Source of the DNA: Closterium sp. Naga37s-1
Lineage: Eukaryota > Streptophyta > Zygnematophyceae > Desmidiales > Closteriaceae
Reading direction: 5' to 3'
Assembly: GCA_947471745.1 (NCBI GenBank)
Contig: CANJKZ010001028.1
Location: forward strand, 218,501-282,500
Length of the DNA stretch: 64,000 bases
The notes beneath the pieces are model-generated. The model saw nothing but the letters and a program-made list of their open reading frames with translations. It was not told the DNA's origin and made no database searches. A program made the position numbers and the translations under genes. This document shows, piece after piece, positions 10,150-20,889 of this stretch (the stretch's first letter is position 1; each line of letters begins with the position of its first letter).

Positions 10150-12443
10150 GCTATGGACCATGCAACGCTGTTGCACAATCTTTCTCGTCCTCGGCCCTGC
10201 CCAACAACGCATCACCCCACTTGCTGTGGACGGGCAAGTTGGGTACCACTAAATTACTTCGTGTTTTCGGGTGTGTTGTTCAGTACCGTCCTCCTACCGC
10301 TCCGCTCGGGAAGTTCGATCAGCATGCTAAGTGGGGACTACATCTCGGCATTGAAAAACAATATTTTGCCTGGCGTATCATGGATTACCGCAGCCGTCTT
10401 CTTGTTCCTGCTCGCGACTGTATTTTCTACGAGAATCTGACGCTGCCCGTCTTCGAACAGCATCTTGCCATGCAGCAAAACCCTGCCACGCTTTTCCACG
10501 GTGTTCTTTCGTTTGCTAACGCCGATGTCGAAATTGCTGCCAGCGAAGAACCTGACTCTGACGGTGCACGTGAAGCTGCTCCCGACCCACCTGTCCCCGT
10601 CACGTCATCTGGAATTCCGGAGTTTATTCCTCTTGCTGACGCGGCACCTGAGGATGTCCGCGAACTTCATCATACTTACCTCGTGGATGAACAACGCCAA
10701 CCAATGCCGGTGGTTTCCGATAGCAGCATCCGTGTCAACCCTGACGAAATTGGGGGGGCAAGTGGAGACCAGAATGATTCTGTCAATTTCGCAGGTCGTC
10801 CCGACGATAATCCACATTATCAGACCGGACTGCAAGTTCTGGGACTCGCAGCAGCGGTACAGCACAGTTCTACAGTAAATTTGGAGCCGAAAACTGCCCG
10901 ACAAGCTCTCTCAGGGCCTCATCGCGAAAAATGGCGTGAAGCGATGGATCGCGAACTGGCTGCCCTGGAGAAAAGGGGAACTTGGGATCTTATACCTATT
11001 GAAAAAACGGTAAACAAAAATGTTCTTACCGGTAAGTGGGTCTTCAGGGTGAAGACTAAAGCGGATGGTACTTACGAGAAACACAAGGCACGATGGGTGG
11101 TTCGTGGTTTTGATCAGACTCATGGGATCGACTACACACTTACCTTCACCCCGGTCAGTCGACATACGAGTGTTCGACTTGTTCTTTGCGAAGCAGCCGC
11201 GAAGAATTTTCCACTTCGACAAATTGATGTTTCCAACGCCTTTCTGTACGCTGACGTCGATGCCGAAATCTACGTCGAATATCCGCACACATATCCGACA
11301 AATCCGCCAAGTGTCTGCAAGCTCAAGAAATCACTGTATGGCATCAAACAAGCACCGCGACTGTGGCAGCAGCATTTGAACAGGAAGCTGACGGAGGTTG
11401 GGTTTTGACAACTGCCGCACGATCCCGGGATGTACCGGCTAGACGACAAGGGGAGCTATGCGTTGTTAGTGGCTTACGTGGACGACATCCTCTACGTCAG
11501 CTCGTCTACTTCGCTGGGAGATCGTATCGAAGCCGATCTGAAGAAGTCACTTGACTTAACCATTTCCACCAAAGTAACTCAATTTCTGGGGTTAAACGTT
11601 TCGCGAACTTCTTCCGCTATTCATCTCACGGCTTCGAAGTATGCGGAGTCACTCGCTAAGCGTTTCAACATTTCCACGGATTTCGTTGCTACACCTTATC
11701 GGTCTACACTCACTGGGCACGTTCCCAATCTGAAAAATTTGTCAGCAGCTGGTCTTCAACTGTATCAGCAGCAGCTGGGATGTCTTCTTTTCGCAGCAGT
11801 CACTTGTCGCCCTGATCTTGCCTACGTCGCAAGTCACCTTGCGCAGTTTTTACGCTGCCCGAAAGAAGAACACTCTCTCGACTTACAGCGTGCGCTACGC
11901 TAGTTCGTCTCTACACCAACACTCGGATTGATTTTCAATGCTGGGAAGCTGACCGACAAAATGTACCTCAGCGGGTACGTTGACGCAGACCACGCTGGCG
12001 ACACGTCAGATCGACGGTCACGCACGGGTTATATTTTCCGTCTCGAGCCGATTGGTCCGATTTCCTGGAATTCCTCGAAACAGGAACTGGTGTCACTTTC
12101 ATCGGCTGAAGCAGAATTCATCGCCGCTTGTGCTGCAACTCGCGAAGGTCTGTACCTGCAGGAGTTACTTGACGAAGCAAAATTCGTCACGCCGAATCAG
12201 TTCACGTTGCAGTGCAACAACCAGAGTGCAATTACCATCGCCAACAAGCCCGGTTTCGTCAATCGCACGAAGCATATTTCGCTGCGTTACTTCTTCGTAA
12301 AAGACGCGATCGACAAGGGGAGAATGCGCCTTGTCTACTGCCCCACCAGCGACATGGCCGCTGATTCACTTACTAAGAAGCTGACACGTCAGAAATTTCA
12401 TCACTGCAACCAGCTCAGTGGCATTTCCGAGTCAACAGGGTGA
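10150..12443 (+). CDS. Reverse transcriptase and RNase H part of Copia A
   Basis: The segment starts with the C-terminal end of integrase. The reverse transcriptase follows, recognisable by KARWVVRGFDQTHGIDY, the motif FPLRQIDVSNAFLYAD, YGIKQAPRLW and the catalytic VAYVDDILY (about 11475). RNase H follows from about 11960 (GYVDADHAGD, SSAEAEFIA, NRTKHISLRYFF). The end at 12443 lies 27 bp before insertion C. It is a fossil with a few breaks. Confidence 0.85.
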
Positions 12444-12470
12444 CTACACCGAACTCCTAGAAGTGAAGGG

Positions 12471-13341
12471 TGTTAGAGATTAAGGACGGAGTCTATGAAG
12501 ATTAGGGGCTGAAATATCTCAAAATCGTCAACTACAATTCTGGACAGAAAAGTCGTCGTCACAAGAAACGTCGTCGACGAAAGGTCCACTGTTAGAATTC
12601 TTTCAAACTCGAGTATGTTGTAGCCCTTGACCGTGGCTATCTTTCCCAATTTGAATAGTATCAGAATATGGAGTATAACTCGAGTTATGAACTTCGGCGC
12701 ACTAGGAGGTATGCTGCCATAGAAAACGTAACTCAATCACAATGATCTCACAAGTTCACACAAGAAAGTTAGAGTAGCAATAGAACCAGGTAGGAGGGGA
12801 TGAGGAGGACGAGAGGGAAGGTCCCAAGAGAGTCCCCAACCAAGGAAACCCCATGCCATACAATTCCCTTCCCCATAGGCAACCCAACTTTGACCTTTGT
12901 CACTATCCCAACCTCCACAATCCACCTCAACCCAACTTGGCCACACTTGCCAACCTGGTTTGGTTTCTCCCAACCATTTGGCAGCAACTACAGTAGAAAA
13001 GACGAATTTCCCAACCCCCAAAAGTCTGTACCCCATATTGAGTCAACCCCACAACTTCCCATAGTCACCACAACCAAATATCAAAAGCATACGAACTCCA
13101 ACGTTCGTAACTTTCTAGTTCGTGCTCCGATTGAAGTGATACTTGGTTCCTCGGAAAGCTCTTGAGCAGAGGAGTCACTTCAGATATCTGCTCAAGCCAA
13201 ATAACATTCACACACACACACTCAGAAAAACCAAACCGCACAAAACACAAATTCTTGCACACACTCACAACACGCATGCAACGCACGAACATATGATGGG
13301 AGGCAGACAGACGTGAATGCGAATGGTAGCATCACTCAACA
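12471..13341 (-). repeat. 3' LTR of Copia C
   Basis: An 871-bp repeat read TGTTAGAGATTAAGG...CACTCAACA on the + strand. It lies downstream of the coding region, which runs on the - strand. A purine tract complement (CTCCCCCTC at about 13345) adjoins it. Confidence 0.95.
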
Positions 13342-13398
13342 AACTCCCCCTCTGGCTGCCAACCATCATCCCACATGCCATAGCTCAAGCATGCATCC

Positions 13399-16300
13399 TC
13401 AATGCACACTCATCCCAGCAAGCTTCATGCCCTTCCAATGCTCAGATTCAGCCAGGCGCTTGGTGAGAATGTCAGCCGCCTGCTGATGGGTCTTCACAAT
13501 CTCCAGCCGCACCTCCTTGTCCAGGAGCCTCCTCACCCAATGCCACTTAGGCCTGATGTGCTTCGTCAGCCCATGAAGGCAAGCATTCTTAGCAAGCTTC
13601 ACAGCCGACTCGTTGTCACAGAAAATCACAGTTGGCTCCTTTTGGCACACTCCGATCTCCTCCAACAAACGCCTCAGCCACACCACCTCCTTTGCCCCAT
13701 GATGCAGAGCCATGTACTCTGTCTCACACGAGGACTGCCCCACCTCGTTCTGCTTCTTGCTGCGCCAGCTCACTGCACCACCTCCAAACAGGCACACATA
13801 GCCTCCAATGCTGGTGCCATCCGCCTTCACAGAGTTGAAGCTAGCGTCGGTGTAGCAGGTCAGGAGCATCTCCCCCTTGCCCAAATCAGCTGCACCCCTC
13901 TGCAGCCTCTGTCGCACAGCACTGTACTCCAAGCCCACTAATGCCGTAGCGCTCACATAGCGGACCAACCTCTTGGCCGCTTCCAGCTGCTCATGACTGG
14001 GGCGTGAAACCACACTTGCAAGCCTGGATGTAGCAAAGGCAATGTCAGGCCGCGTGTGGTTAGCCGCATAATTGAGTGCCCCCACCATGGAATGAAACAG
14101 CTTCCTGTCACTCTCACCCACCACCTCCTCTTCAGCACAGGGCTCCACAGTGAACCCCGAAGGCAGTGGGGTGGCTGGCTTTCCTCCATCTTGCAGCCCA
14201 TACTTCTCAGCCAGCCCCTCACAATACTTTCTCTGGTGCAACCTCAACACTCCCTTGTCAAGGTCCCTCTCCACATGCATGCCCAAATAGTACTTCACAT
14301 CTCCCATCTTGGAGCACTTAAACTGCATCTCCAGCATCTCCTCCACATGCTCAATCATTGCAGACGACTCAGAGAAGAGCAGGATGTCATCCACATACAC
14401 CAGGAGCATGAGAAACTGCTCCTTCTCCTGCAGCAGGAACAAGCTGTGATCACACTCACTCTTCTTGAAACCCCCAGCCAGCAGAGTCTCCTCTAACTTG
14501 TGGTACCATGCACGAGGAGCCTGCTTCAGGCCATAGATGGCCTTCTTCAGCCTGCACACCCTGCCGCTCCCATCATCCAAACCCTCAGGCTGTAACATGT
14601 ACAGCTCCTCCAGAATGATCCCATTGAGGAAGGCGGTGGTGATGTCCATCTGCTTCACCCGCCATCCACGGTATGCTGCCATTGCCAATGACACCCGAAG
14701 TGTTGTGCCTTTCCCCACAGGAGCATAGAGCTCGTTGAAGTCCTTTCCCTTTGTCTGCTGAAACCCCTTAGCCACAAGCCTTGACTTGTAGCGGGTCAGC
14801 GCCCCATCAGGTCCGTACTTGTGCCTGAAAATCAGCTTGGAAGAAATGGCCTTCTTCCCAGGTGGCAGCTCACACAGCTCCCACGTCTCATTCTCTAGCA
14901 GAGAATCATACTCCTCCTTCACACTCTGCTTCCACTTTTCAGCATCGGGCCGGCTCAATGCCTCAGCTAGCGTCTTGGGCTCAGGGACGGCTGCCCAGTA
15001 GCAGTGTGCTATCTCATCCTCATCACACTGCTCAGCCAGACTCCCAGCCCTTACCACCTTTGGCTTGCCACGGCTTGCATAGGTCAGCCTGTTAGGAGGG
15101 CGCACATCCCTCCTAGGACGGTCAGCCGTACGTCCGGCACCTTGTGGGGCACCTTGCTCCTCCTGCTGCTGCGGCTGCTGCTGCTGTTGCTGCTGCTGCT
15201 GCTCCTCCACCTCAGGTTCTCCCCCATCCTCTGTCACCCCAGAGATCTCATTCTCAGAGACAGAAACCTCCACTTGCCTTGAAGGCCGCTGCACCTCATC
15301 GGCCTCGACAATTAGCGGTGTCGTTGGAAGCTTCTGCTGCTGCTGCTGCTTCCACTCCTTGTAGTACAAGGACTCAAGGAACTTCACATCCCTTGACACA
15401 GTCAGCTGCTGGCTGGTCAAGTCCCAAATCAGCCAGCCCTTGTGATCCTTAGCAAGCCCCAAGTGCACACCCCATCTCCCAGAAGCTTCCAGTTTTCCCC
15501 TCTTCTCCTTAGGCACATGAAACACCACCATGCACCCAAAGGCTCTCAGCATGTTCACAGCTGGTGCAATCCCATACCACTTGGTGTAGGGGACCCACTG
15601 CTTGTCCCCCACAGTCGCCAGCACCCTGTTCTTCACAACAACGACCTGACGCAGTGCTGTCACCCAAAACGGATCCGGCAGCCCTGCACGCCCAAGGAGA
15701 GTGCGAGCACCTTCCTGCAGGGTCCGGTTGAACCGCTCAGCCACGCCATTCTGCTGAGGGTTGTAAGGCACTGTGAGCTGATGCTGGATCCCCTTCCGCT
15801 TCAGCTCCTTCTCAAAATCAGCGCCGATGAACTCTCCTCCATTGTCAGTGCGGATCACCTTCACCTTGTGTCCGCTTTCCCTTTGTGCTCTCGGCATCCA
15901 CTCCTTAAGAACAGCCGCTGCCACCTCCCCCTTAGTCTTGAGAGGGTACACCCACACCGCACGCGTGTGGTCGTCCACAATCGTCAAGAAGTAGCGGCTG
16001 CCCGAGAGAGAAAGGGCCCTCGTAGGGCCCACCACATCCATGTGCACTAGTGCAAGTGATGCCTTGGCTGGTCCTGTGCTGCTGCTGAAGGGAAACTTCG
16101 TGAATTTGGTCTCAAGGCAGGTAGGGCAGCTCCCAATCTCCTTTGCTCCCCCCTTCACCTCCAGCCCCTTCAAGCACCCATCCTTTACCAACTTCTGCAG
16201 CATAGGAATGTTCACATGGCACAGCCTCTCATGCCACGTCTCCCAGTCAGCCTCACCACTCCCAGATGAAGCCTTTGCCCATGCAGCTGTCGCATCCACA

Positions 16301-17856
16301 CCAGCAAGCACCTCACCATGTGGCTGTTGTGGCTGCTGCACCTTCTTGACTGCATCCAGGGCCCCAGCAGTTGGTGCAGTCTCCTCTCCTCCCGCAGTTG
16401 CTTTAGCCGCTGCCGCTGCCTTTGCCGTTGCTGGTGGTTTCCCCTTCCAAGGGATGATGGGCAGCTGCCACAAGTCCTTGATGCAGCTGCTCTTCTCCTC
16501 CAAGTTCCACAGCAGCAACTTCCCAAGCTTTGCACGGCAGCTGGTTGGGCCGAAGGTAACTTCAGCCTTGCTCTTCTGCAGCCGGCGCACAGAAAGAAGG
16601 TTAGCGGACAAACCTTCAACCAACAGCACATTCCCAAGCCCCACAAGCTCTCCATTGGCTCCCATCACCTTGGCATTCCCAACACCAATCACAGGGAGCA
16701 AAGCACCTGAAGCGGCAGCCACAAACTTGATCTTCCCAGGAGGTTTTACCTCATCAAGCAAATCTGCCCGTGGGGTCATATGACTCGTGCAACCTGAATC
16801 GATCACCCAGTGAGTGAGGGGGTGCATCACAACCTTCCCAACTGAACCCACATCACCCCCACTCCCTTGCACATCCTCAACCATGAGGAACATCCCAGGG
16901 TCGGCTTTACCTTGTGCACCATCACCTTGTGCACCTGAACCTTGCACAGCGCCACCGCGTGCACGTTCACCACTTGGCGGCTTCATGCCTGGAGGGGCCC
17001 ATCCCTCAGGCCGGCTGAAACACTTGAACCACGGGTGTCCAGCCTTCTTGCAGTACCAGCACGCACCCTCCATTCGGGTGCTCCCCCTGCCACCAGAGCT
17101 CCCATGCCCCTCATTGTAGTCACCTCGGCCTCTCCCTCTGCCAAAGCCTCTCCCACGGCCTCGGCCTCTCCCTCCCCCTCTTCCTCTGCTGCCTCCTGCA
17201 GCTCCATACCCCTCAGCAGTTTTGTTGGCAGCACCACCTCCCGTGTGGCGTCTGCGGAAGTCCTCCTGCAGAATCTGCTGCCGTAGCCACTCAGGCGTCC
17301 ATTTGTCCTGCTGAACGTTGAGGGTGGGGATGAGGTTGTCCCACGAGTTGTCGAGCACCGAGATGATCTTGGTGCACTGTTGCATCTGCGACACTTCGCT
17401 GCCCGCCGCTGCCATCCTCGCATAGGTGTCCTTGATCTTGTCAAGGACCGGTTTCACATCATCTCCCGGTTTCATGGAGAGGGCAGCCAACTCCTTCTCC
17501 AACACAATCACCATCGGCAGCGTGTTGGGCTGAATCACGTCGCGTAGCAGCTTCCATGCCTTCGGTCCGGAATCATCCAACTCCACCAAATCCTTGATGT
17601 GCTGGAACATGTCGTTGTTGACCGATTGGAGGATGAGGTCGTACAGCACCGCGCTCTTCTCAATCCACCGATCGCGGGCATCTCCTTCCCCCGGCATCTT
17701 CTCCTCTCCCATTGCAATTTTCAGCAGCTTGTAGCGCTTGAAGGCGCTCCGCATCCGCCCGCTCCATTCCTCATAGTTGGAGCCATCCAAAGCTTCAATC
17801 TTGGATGGTGGCGGCTCACTCCTCTTCTCAGCTGCATCTCCACTCCCTTGATTCAT
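13399..17856 (-). CDS. Gag-Pol polyprotein of Copia C
   Basis: An open frame of 1485 codons begins with ATG at 17856 (MNQGSGDAAEK). Domains in order: UBN2-type Gag (LDGSNYEEWSGRM, about residues 22-200), Gly/Arg-rich linker, zinc knuckle CWYCKKAGHPWFKC, protease WVIDSGCTSHM, pre-integrase ETWHERLCHVN, integrase (VVDDHTRAVWVY, IRTDNGGEF, QQNGVAERFNRTL), a Gln-rich linker, reverse transcriptase (MDITTAFLNGIILEELYM, YGLKQAPRAWY, LLVYVDDILLF) and RNase H (CYTDASFNS, SSCETEYMAL, LTKHIRPKWHWVR). All Copia activities are present in the usual order and length. Confidence 0.95.
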   Translation of the reverse strand: MNQGSGDAAEKRSEPPPSKIEALDGSNYEEWSGRMRSAFKRYKLLKIAMGEEKMPGEGDARDRWIEKSAVLYDLILQSVNNDMFQHIKDLVELDDSGPKAWKLLRDVIQPNTLPMVIVLEKELAALSMKPGDDVKPVLDKIKDTYARMAAAGSEVSQMQQCTKIISVLDNSWDNLIPTLNVQQDKWTPEWLRQQILQEDFRRRHTGGGAANKTAEGYGAAGGSRGRGGGRGRGRGRGFGRGRGRGDYNEGHGSSGGRGSTRMEGACWYCKKAGHPWFKCFSRPEGWAPPGMKPPSGERARGGAVQGSGAQGDGAQGKADPGMFLMVEDVQGSGGDVGSVGKVVMHPLTHWVIDSGCTSHMTPRADLLDEVKPPGKIKFVAAASGALLPVIGVGNAKVMGANGELVGLGNVLLVEGLSANLLSVRRLQKSKAEVTFGPTSCRAKLGKLLLWNLEEKSSCIKDLWQLPIIPWKGKPPATAKAAAAAKATAGGEETAPTAGALDAVKKVQQPQQPHGEVLAGVDATAAWAKASSGSGEADWETWHERLCHVNIPMLQKLVKDGCLKGLEVKGGAKEIGSCPTCLETKFTKFPFSSSTGPAKASLALVHMDVVGPTRALSLSGSRYFLTIVDDHTRAVWVYPLKTKGEVAAAVLKEWMPRAQRESGHKVKVIRTDNGGEFIGADFEKELKRKGIQHQLTVPYNPQQNGVAERFNRTLQEGARTLLGRAGLPDPFWVTALRQVVVVKNRVLATVGDKQWVPYTKWYGIAPAVNMLRAFGCMVVFHVPKEKRGKLEASGRWGVHLGLAKDHKGWLIWDLTSQQLTVSRDVKFLESLYYKEWKQQQQQKLPTTPLIVEADEVQRPSRQVEVSVSENEISGVTEDGGEPEVEEQQQQQQQQQPQQQEEQGAPQGAGRTADRPRRDVRPPNRLTYASRGKPKVVRAGSLAEQCDEDEIAHCYWAAVPEPKTLAEALSRPDAEKWKQSVKEEYDSLLENETWELCELPPGKKAISSKLIFRHKYGPDGALTRYKSRLVAKGFQQTKGKDFNELYAPVGKGTTLRVSLAMAAYRGWRVKQMDITTAFLNGIILEELYMLQPEGLDDGSGRVCRLKKAIYGLKQAPRAWYHKLEETLLAGGFKKSECDHSLFLLQEKEQFLMLLVYVDDILLFSESSAMIEHVEEMLEMQFKCSKMGDVKYYLGMHVERDLDKGVLRLHQRKYCEGLAEKYGLQDGGKPATPLPSGFTVEPCAEEEVVGESDRKLFHSMVGALNYAANHTRPDIAFATSRLASVVSRPSHEQLEAAKRLVRYVSATALVGLEYSAVRQRLQRGAADLGKGEMLLTCYTDASFNSVKADGTSIGGYVCLFGGGAVSWRSKKQNEVGQSSCETEYMALHHGAKEVVWLRRLLEEIGVCQKEPTVIFCDNESAVKLAKNACLHGLTKHIRPKWHWVRRLLDKEVRLEIVKTHQQAADILTKRLAESEHWKGMKLAGMSVH

Positions 17857-18078
17857 CTCCTCTGCTCCCAATCAGAGGTTTCAGCTCCCCCTTTTGCTGG
17901 TCACAATGTAGATCCACACAATCTTCACAAGTGTCAGCGCCAACGAAATTTCGGCAGAGTTTCCCCTTAGCAGAAGTCACATCCAACCTCCAGAACTCCA
18001 CTTAGGCACGCCCACAGGCCATGGTGGGTCTAGGAGGGTCTTCACACTTCAGTAGACTCCCTACAAGGTCCTTAATCA

Positions 18079-18090
18079 GCTCTGATACCA
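18079..18090 (-). other. Primer binding site of Copia C
   Basis: On the - strand TGGTATCAGAGC follows the LTR after a 2-nt spacer. This is the exact plant initiator Met-tRNA primer motif. Confidence 0.92.
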
Positions 18091-18092
18091 CT

Positions 18093-18963
18093 TGTTAGAG
18101 ATTAAGGACGGAGTCTATGAAGATTAGGGGCTGAAATATCTCAAAATCGTCAACTACAATTCTGGACAGAAAAGTCGTCGTCACAAGAAACGTCGTCGAC
18201 GAAAGGTCCACTGTTAGAATTCTTTCAAACTCGAGTATGTTGTAGCCCTTGACCGTGGCTATCTTTCCCAATTTGAATAGTATCAGAATATGGAGTATAA
18301 CTCGAGTTATGAACTTCGGCGCACTAGGAGGTATGCTGCCATAGAAAACGTAACTCAATCACAATGATCTCACAAGTTCACACAAGAAAGTTAGAGTAGC
18401 AATAGAACCAGGTAGGAGGGGATGAGGAGGACGAGAGGGAAGGTCCCAAGAGAGTCCCCAACCAAGGAAACCCCATGCCATACAATTCCCTTCCCCATAG
18501 GCAACCCAACTTTGACCTTTGTCACTATCCCAACCTCCACAATCCACCTCAACCCAACTTGGCCACACTTGCCAACCTGGTTTGGTTTCTCCCAACCATT
18601 TGGCAGCAACTACAGTAGAAAAGACGAATTTCCCAACCCCCAAAAGTCTGTACCCCATATTGAGTCAACCCCACAACTTCCCATAGTCACCACAACCAAA
18701 TATCAAAAGCATACGAACTCCAACGTTCGTAACTTTCTAGTTCGTGCTCCGATTGAAGTGATACTTGGTTCCTCGGAAAGCTCTTGAGCAGAGGAGTCAC
18801 TTCAGATATCTGCTCAAGCCAAATAACATTCACACACACACACTCAGAAAAACCAAACCGCACAAAACACAAATTCTTGCACACACTCACAACACGCATG
18901 CAACGCACGAACATATGATGGGAGGCAGACAGACGTGAATGCGAATGGTAGCATCACTCAACA
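18093..18963 (-). repeat. 5' LTR of Copia C
   Basis: An 871-bp repeat matching 12471-13341. It is the upstream LTR for the - strand element and would carry its promoter. Confidence 0.95.
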
Positions 18964-18971
18964 AAGGGGAG

Positions 18972-19330
18972 TGTTGAGATAATGTCGAGACTTATGCACT
19001 TCAAGGAATTCGTATAGTTAGTACAGTAAAAGTACCGATAGACTGACGTCAGCAAAGCGCTACGCGCCTTAGGATGACGTCATCAGTAGCTGTAGGTATC
19101 GCGAATAGTCACGTACCTTTTCAGAACAGGAATAGCGCGAATAAATACAGCACAGTAGGCGAACAGGTACTTTAGTCTAGTTATATATTCTGTATGCTTG
19201 TCATTTTATAATATACTTGATTTCAGAGACCTTTGATCCTGTTACAAGTCACTCATATAAAGACTTCCACTGCTACAGGAAGCTACTATCCTAAGACTAC
19301 GATCCTATTCAAACAGTTCAGATTCTAACA
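18972..19330 (+). repeat. 3' LTR of Copia A
   Basis: This 359-bp block starts TGTTGAGATAATG, ends GATTCTAACA and directly follows a purine tract (AAGGGGAG) that is split by the target duplication of element C. It holds a TATA-like run (ATTTTATAATATA near 19205) and an AATAAA-like site near 19140. The partner 5' LTR is outside the window, so the ends are inferred from the TG...CA rule and the purine tract. Confidence 0.75.
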
Positions 19331-20299
19331 CGAGCGAATCTCCTGTGATTGGGCGAATTTCCTTTAAAACATGCTGTGTCAGAGCGAATTTCTTGTGATT
19401 GGGCGAATTTGTTGTGCTCTGACGGGGCGATTATCTTCTCTGTTGGGGCAAATTTGCTGTCTCAGGGCGAATTTGCTGAGTCAGGGCGAATCTGCAGTGA
19501 CGAGTCAAGTAGAAACACTTGCATCCAGAAACCAGAAACTAGATTGTACATTCGTGCCATTTGATTGGTCAGGCAAGTTTTGGTAAAATATCCGATACGT
19601 CAGAGGGTTTCGGCACTACACGAATCTCCACTAGTGGGATTTCAGCCTACATCCCCGTTACAACGCGGATATGCCAGTTTACACCTCTAAAAAAACTCTG
19701 AAATATCAGCCCATACTAAGAAAAAAAAGTCTGACAAATCAGCCCATTCAATACAAAAAAAGCTGACAAATCAGCCCCACTAAATCCCTAGCACTGAAAA
19801 CCTTACCTTTTTACCCCTAATCAGCCTTTTTTCGCTGACTTCTGAGGCCCTGCCGCCACTGTTCACGATGCGACCCAACCTCACGGTTCGGTTGGTAACC
19901 CGCACTCCGGACCTCCGCCTCGACATTCCCCAACCTCAGCACCAGGCCCGTCGAGCACCCCATTTTTCCACACGTTACCGTTACCACTGTAGCTTCGCTA
20001 TATATTCTTCGCTCAATCCTTCGCTCATTGTATCTTGTCTCGATAGTGAAATCTGTTGGAAACAAGTAACTTAAAACGCTTCCGAAGTATCGAAATATCG
20101 ACACGAAACGGAGCAGACTACAGTGAAGCAACACGAGTCAACAAAAGCAACCGCTGGAGGTTACGCGAAAGTCAAAGGTCGCTGACCTTGACTCGACGAA
20201 AATTACAGTGCGACAGTAAGGACACATAACCGACTCGATACTGCGCAGTTACCCGAGTCGGCACTGTATCGAACCGCAACAGCAAAATCAGTTAAAGTA

Positions 20300-20411
20300 C
20301 CGTAAGCCCCCGGATATAAGCGCAGGCCTCTGATAAGCGCCGGCGCTTATAAAAGGATGACGGCGCTTATATCCGGTCCTCGATTATAAGCCCACCCCTG
20401 AAGGCTTACGG
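20300..20411. repeat. Small foldback repeat with ATAAGCGC motifs
   Basis: Outer arms CCGTAAGCC (20300) and GGCTTACGG (20411) are inverted. Inside, CCGGATATAAGCGC is inverted against GCGCTTATATCCGG, and ATAAGCGCCGGCGCTTAT (20333-20350) is a perfect palindrome. A TA sits in each outer arm, which would fit a TA target site. The CCCCCGGATA terminus resembles the element at 55439-55975. Confidence 0.65.
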
Positions 20412-20543
20412 ATTATAAGCGCCACCCTCTGTTTGTTTTTGCTATAATTCTACTGAAATCATTGTAATGAAACTCTCATTTTCCATTCCCACATTATTGG
20501 ATTTCGATGCCCTTCACCTAGCTCGGCTAATTGCCTGCGCGTC

Positions 20544-20589
20544 CAGTCAGAATGAGTTGTCGGCAGCGTAAGTTGACTCATTCTGACTG
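20544..20589. repeat. Perfect hairpin 1
   Basis: CAGTCAGAATGAGT (20544-20557) is the exact reverse complement of ACTCATTCTGACTG (20576-20589), with an 18-nt loop. Confidence 0.9.
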
Positions 20590-20594
20590 TGTGT

Positions 20595-20621
20595 GTTGGC
20601 AGGGAATCATTCCCTGCCAAC
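20595..20621. repeat. Perfect hairpin 2
   Basis: GTTGGCAGGGAAT and ATTCCCTGCCAAC form 13-bp arms around a single nucleotide, five bases downstream of hairpin 1. Confidence 0.9.
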
Positions 20622-20681
20622 TGGCGCGAGATTCTCAATTCCAGCCCTGTATAGTTTCGACTCGATTCAAATTGCAAGAAC

Positions 20682-20813
20682 TGTCAAACATTATATATGT
20701 TGTGTTAGTTTAGGCTACAGTGGGTTAGCCTCTAGGGGGTACACAATTCTAGGGTTAGGTACTTGTACTCTTTTCATTGCTAGTTCATTCATTCCTGTTC
20801 AGTGATTCCAACA
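20682..20813 (+). repeat. 5' LTR of Copia D
   Basis: The 132-bp block starts TGTCAAACATTATATATG and ends GATTCCAACA, directly before the primer site. It carries the family core TAGGCTACAGTGGGTTAG and GTACTTGTAC. Confidence 0.85.
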
Positions 20814-20889
20814 TGGTATAGAGCAGGTCCTTCCTAGGACCGAAATTTTCTAAGGGCCCACCACTACGTACCTACCTACCCGTGCCCTA

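Larger units (their letters stand above)
12471..18963 (-). mobile_element. Copia retrotransposon C, apparently full length and very young
   Basis: This 6493-bp element is inserted in A between the end of pol and its 3' LTR, flanked by a perfect 5-bp target duplication AAGGG (12466-12470 and 18964-18968). Its 871-bp LTRs appear identical throughout. It belongs to a different lineage from B: long LTRs, a canonical zinc knuckle, and a single long reading frame. It looks whole, with no visible breaks. Confidence 0.96.
1..19330 (+). mobile_element. Copia retrotransposon A (outer, 5' end outside window)
   Basis: This is a Ty1/Copia element whose 5' LTR lies left of the window. Its pieces are 1-2840, 10145-12470 and 18964-19330, separated by the nested elements B and C. 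Order of parts is Gag, zinc knuckle, protease, integrase, reverse transcriptase, RNase H and 3' LTR, which is the Copia order. The codon use is more AT-rich than in B, and the Gag family (FYTWSFEFELL motif) is shared with element E at 22.0-37.9 kb. It looks broken, with a few breaks besides the two insertions, and is older than B and C because both sit inside it. Confidence 0.9.
19331..20681. other. Spacer without a recognised gene
   Basis: No convincing gene is seen. The left part (19344-19500) has dispersed direct repeats around GGGCGAATTTGCTG and TGTGATTGGGCGAATTT. 19690-19790 is A-rich with repeated CTGACAAATCAGCCC. The right part holds three foldbacks listed separately. TATATATTC near 20003 could belong to an old LTR or promoter, but no partner is seen. 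Confidence 0.6.

Noticed and set aside
12473-13292. Short open frames repeated at 12.5-13.3 kb and 18.1-18.9 kb
   Set aside because: They are non-coding LTR sequence of Copia C present twice.
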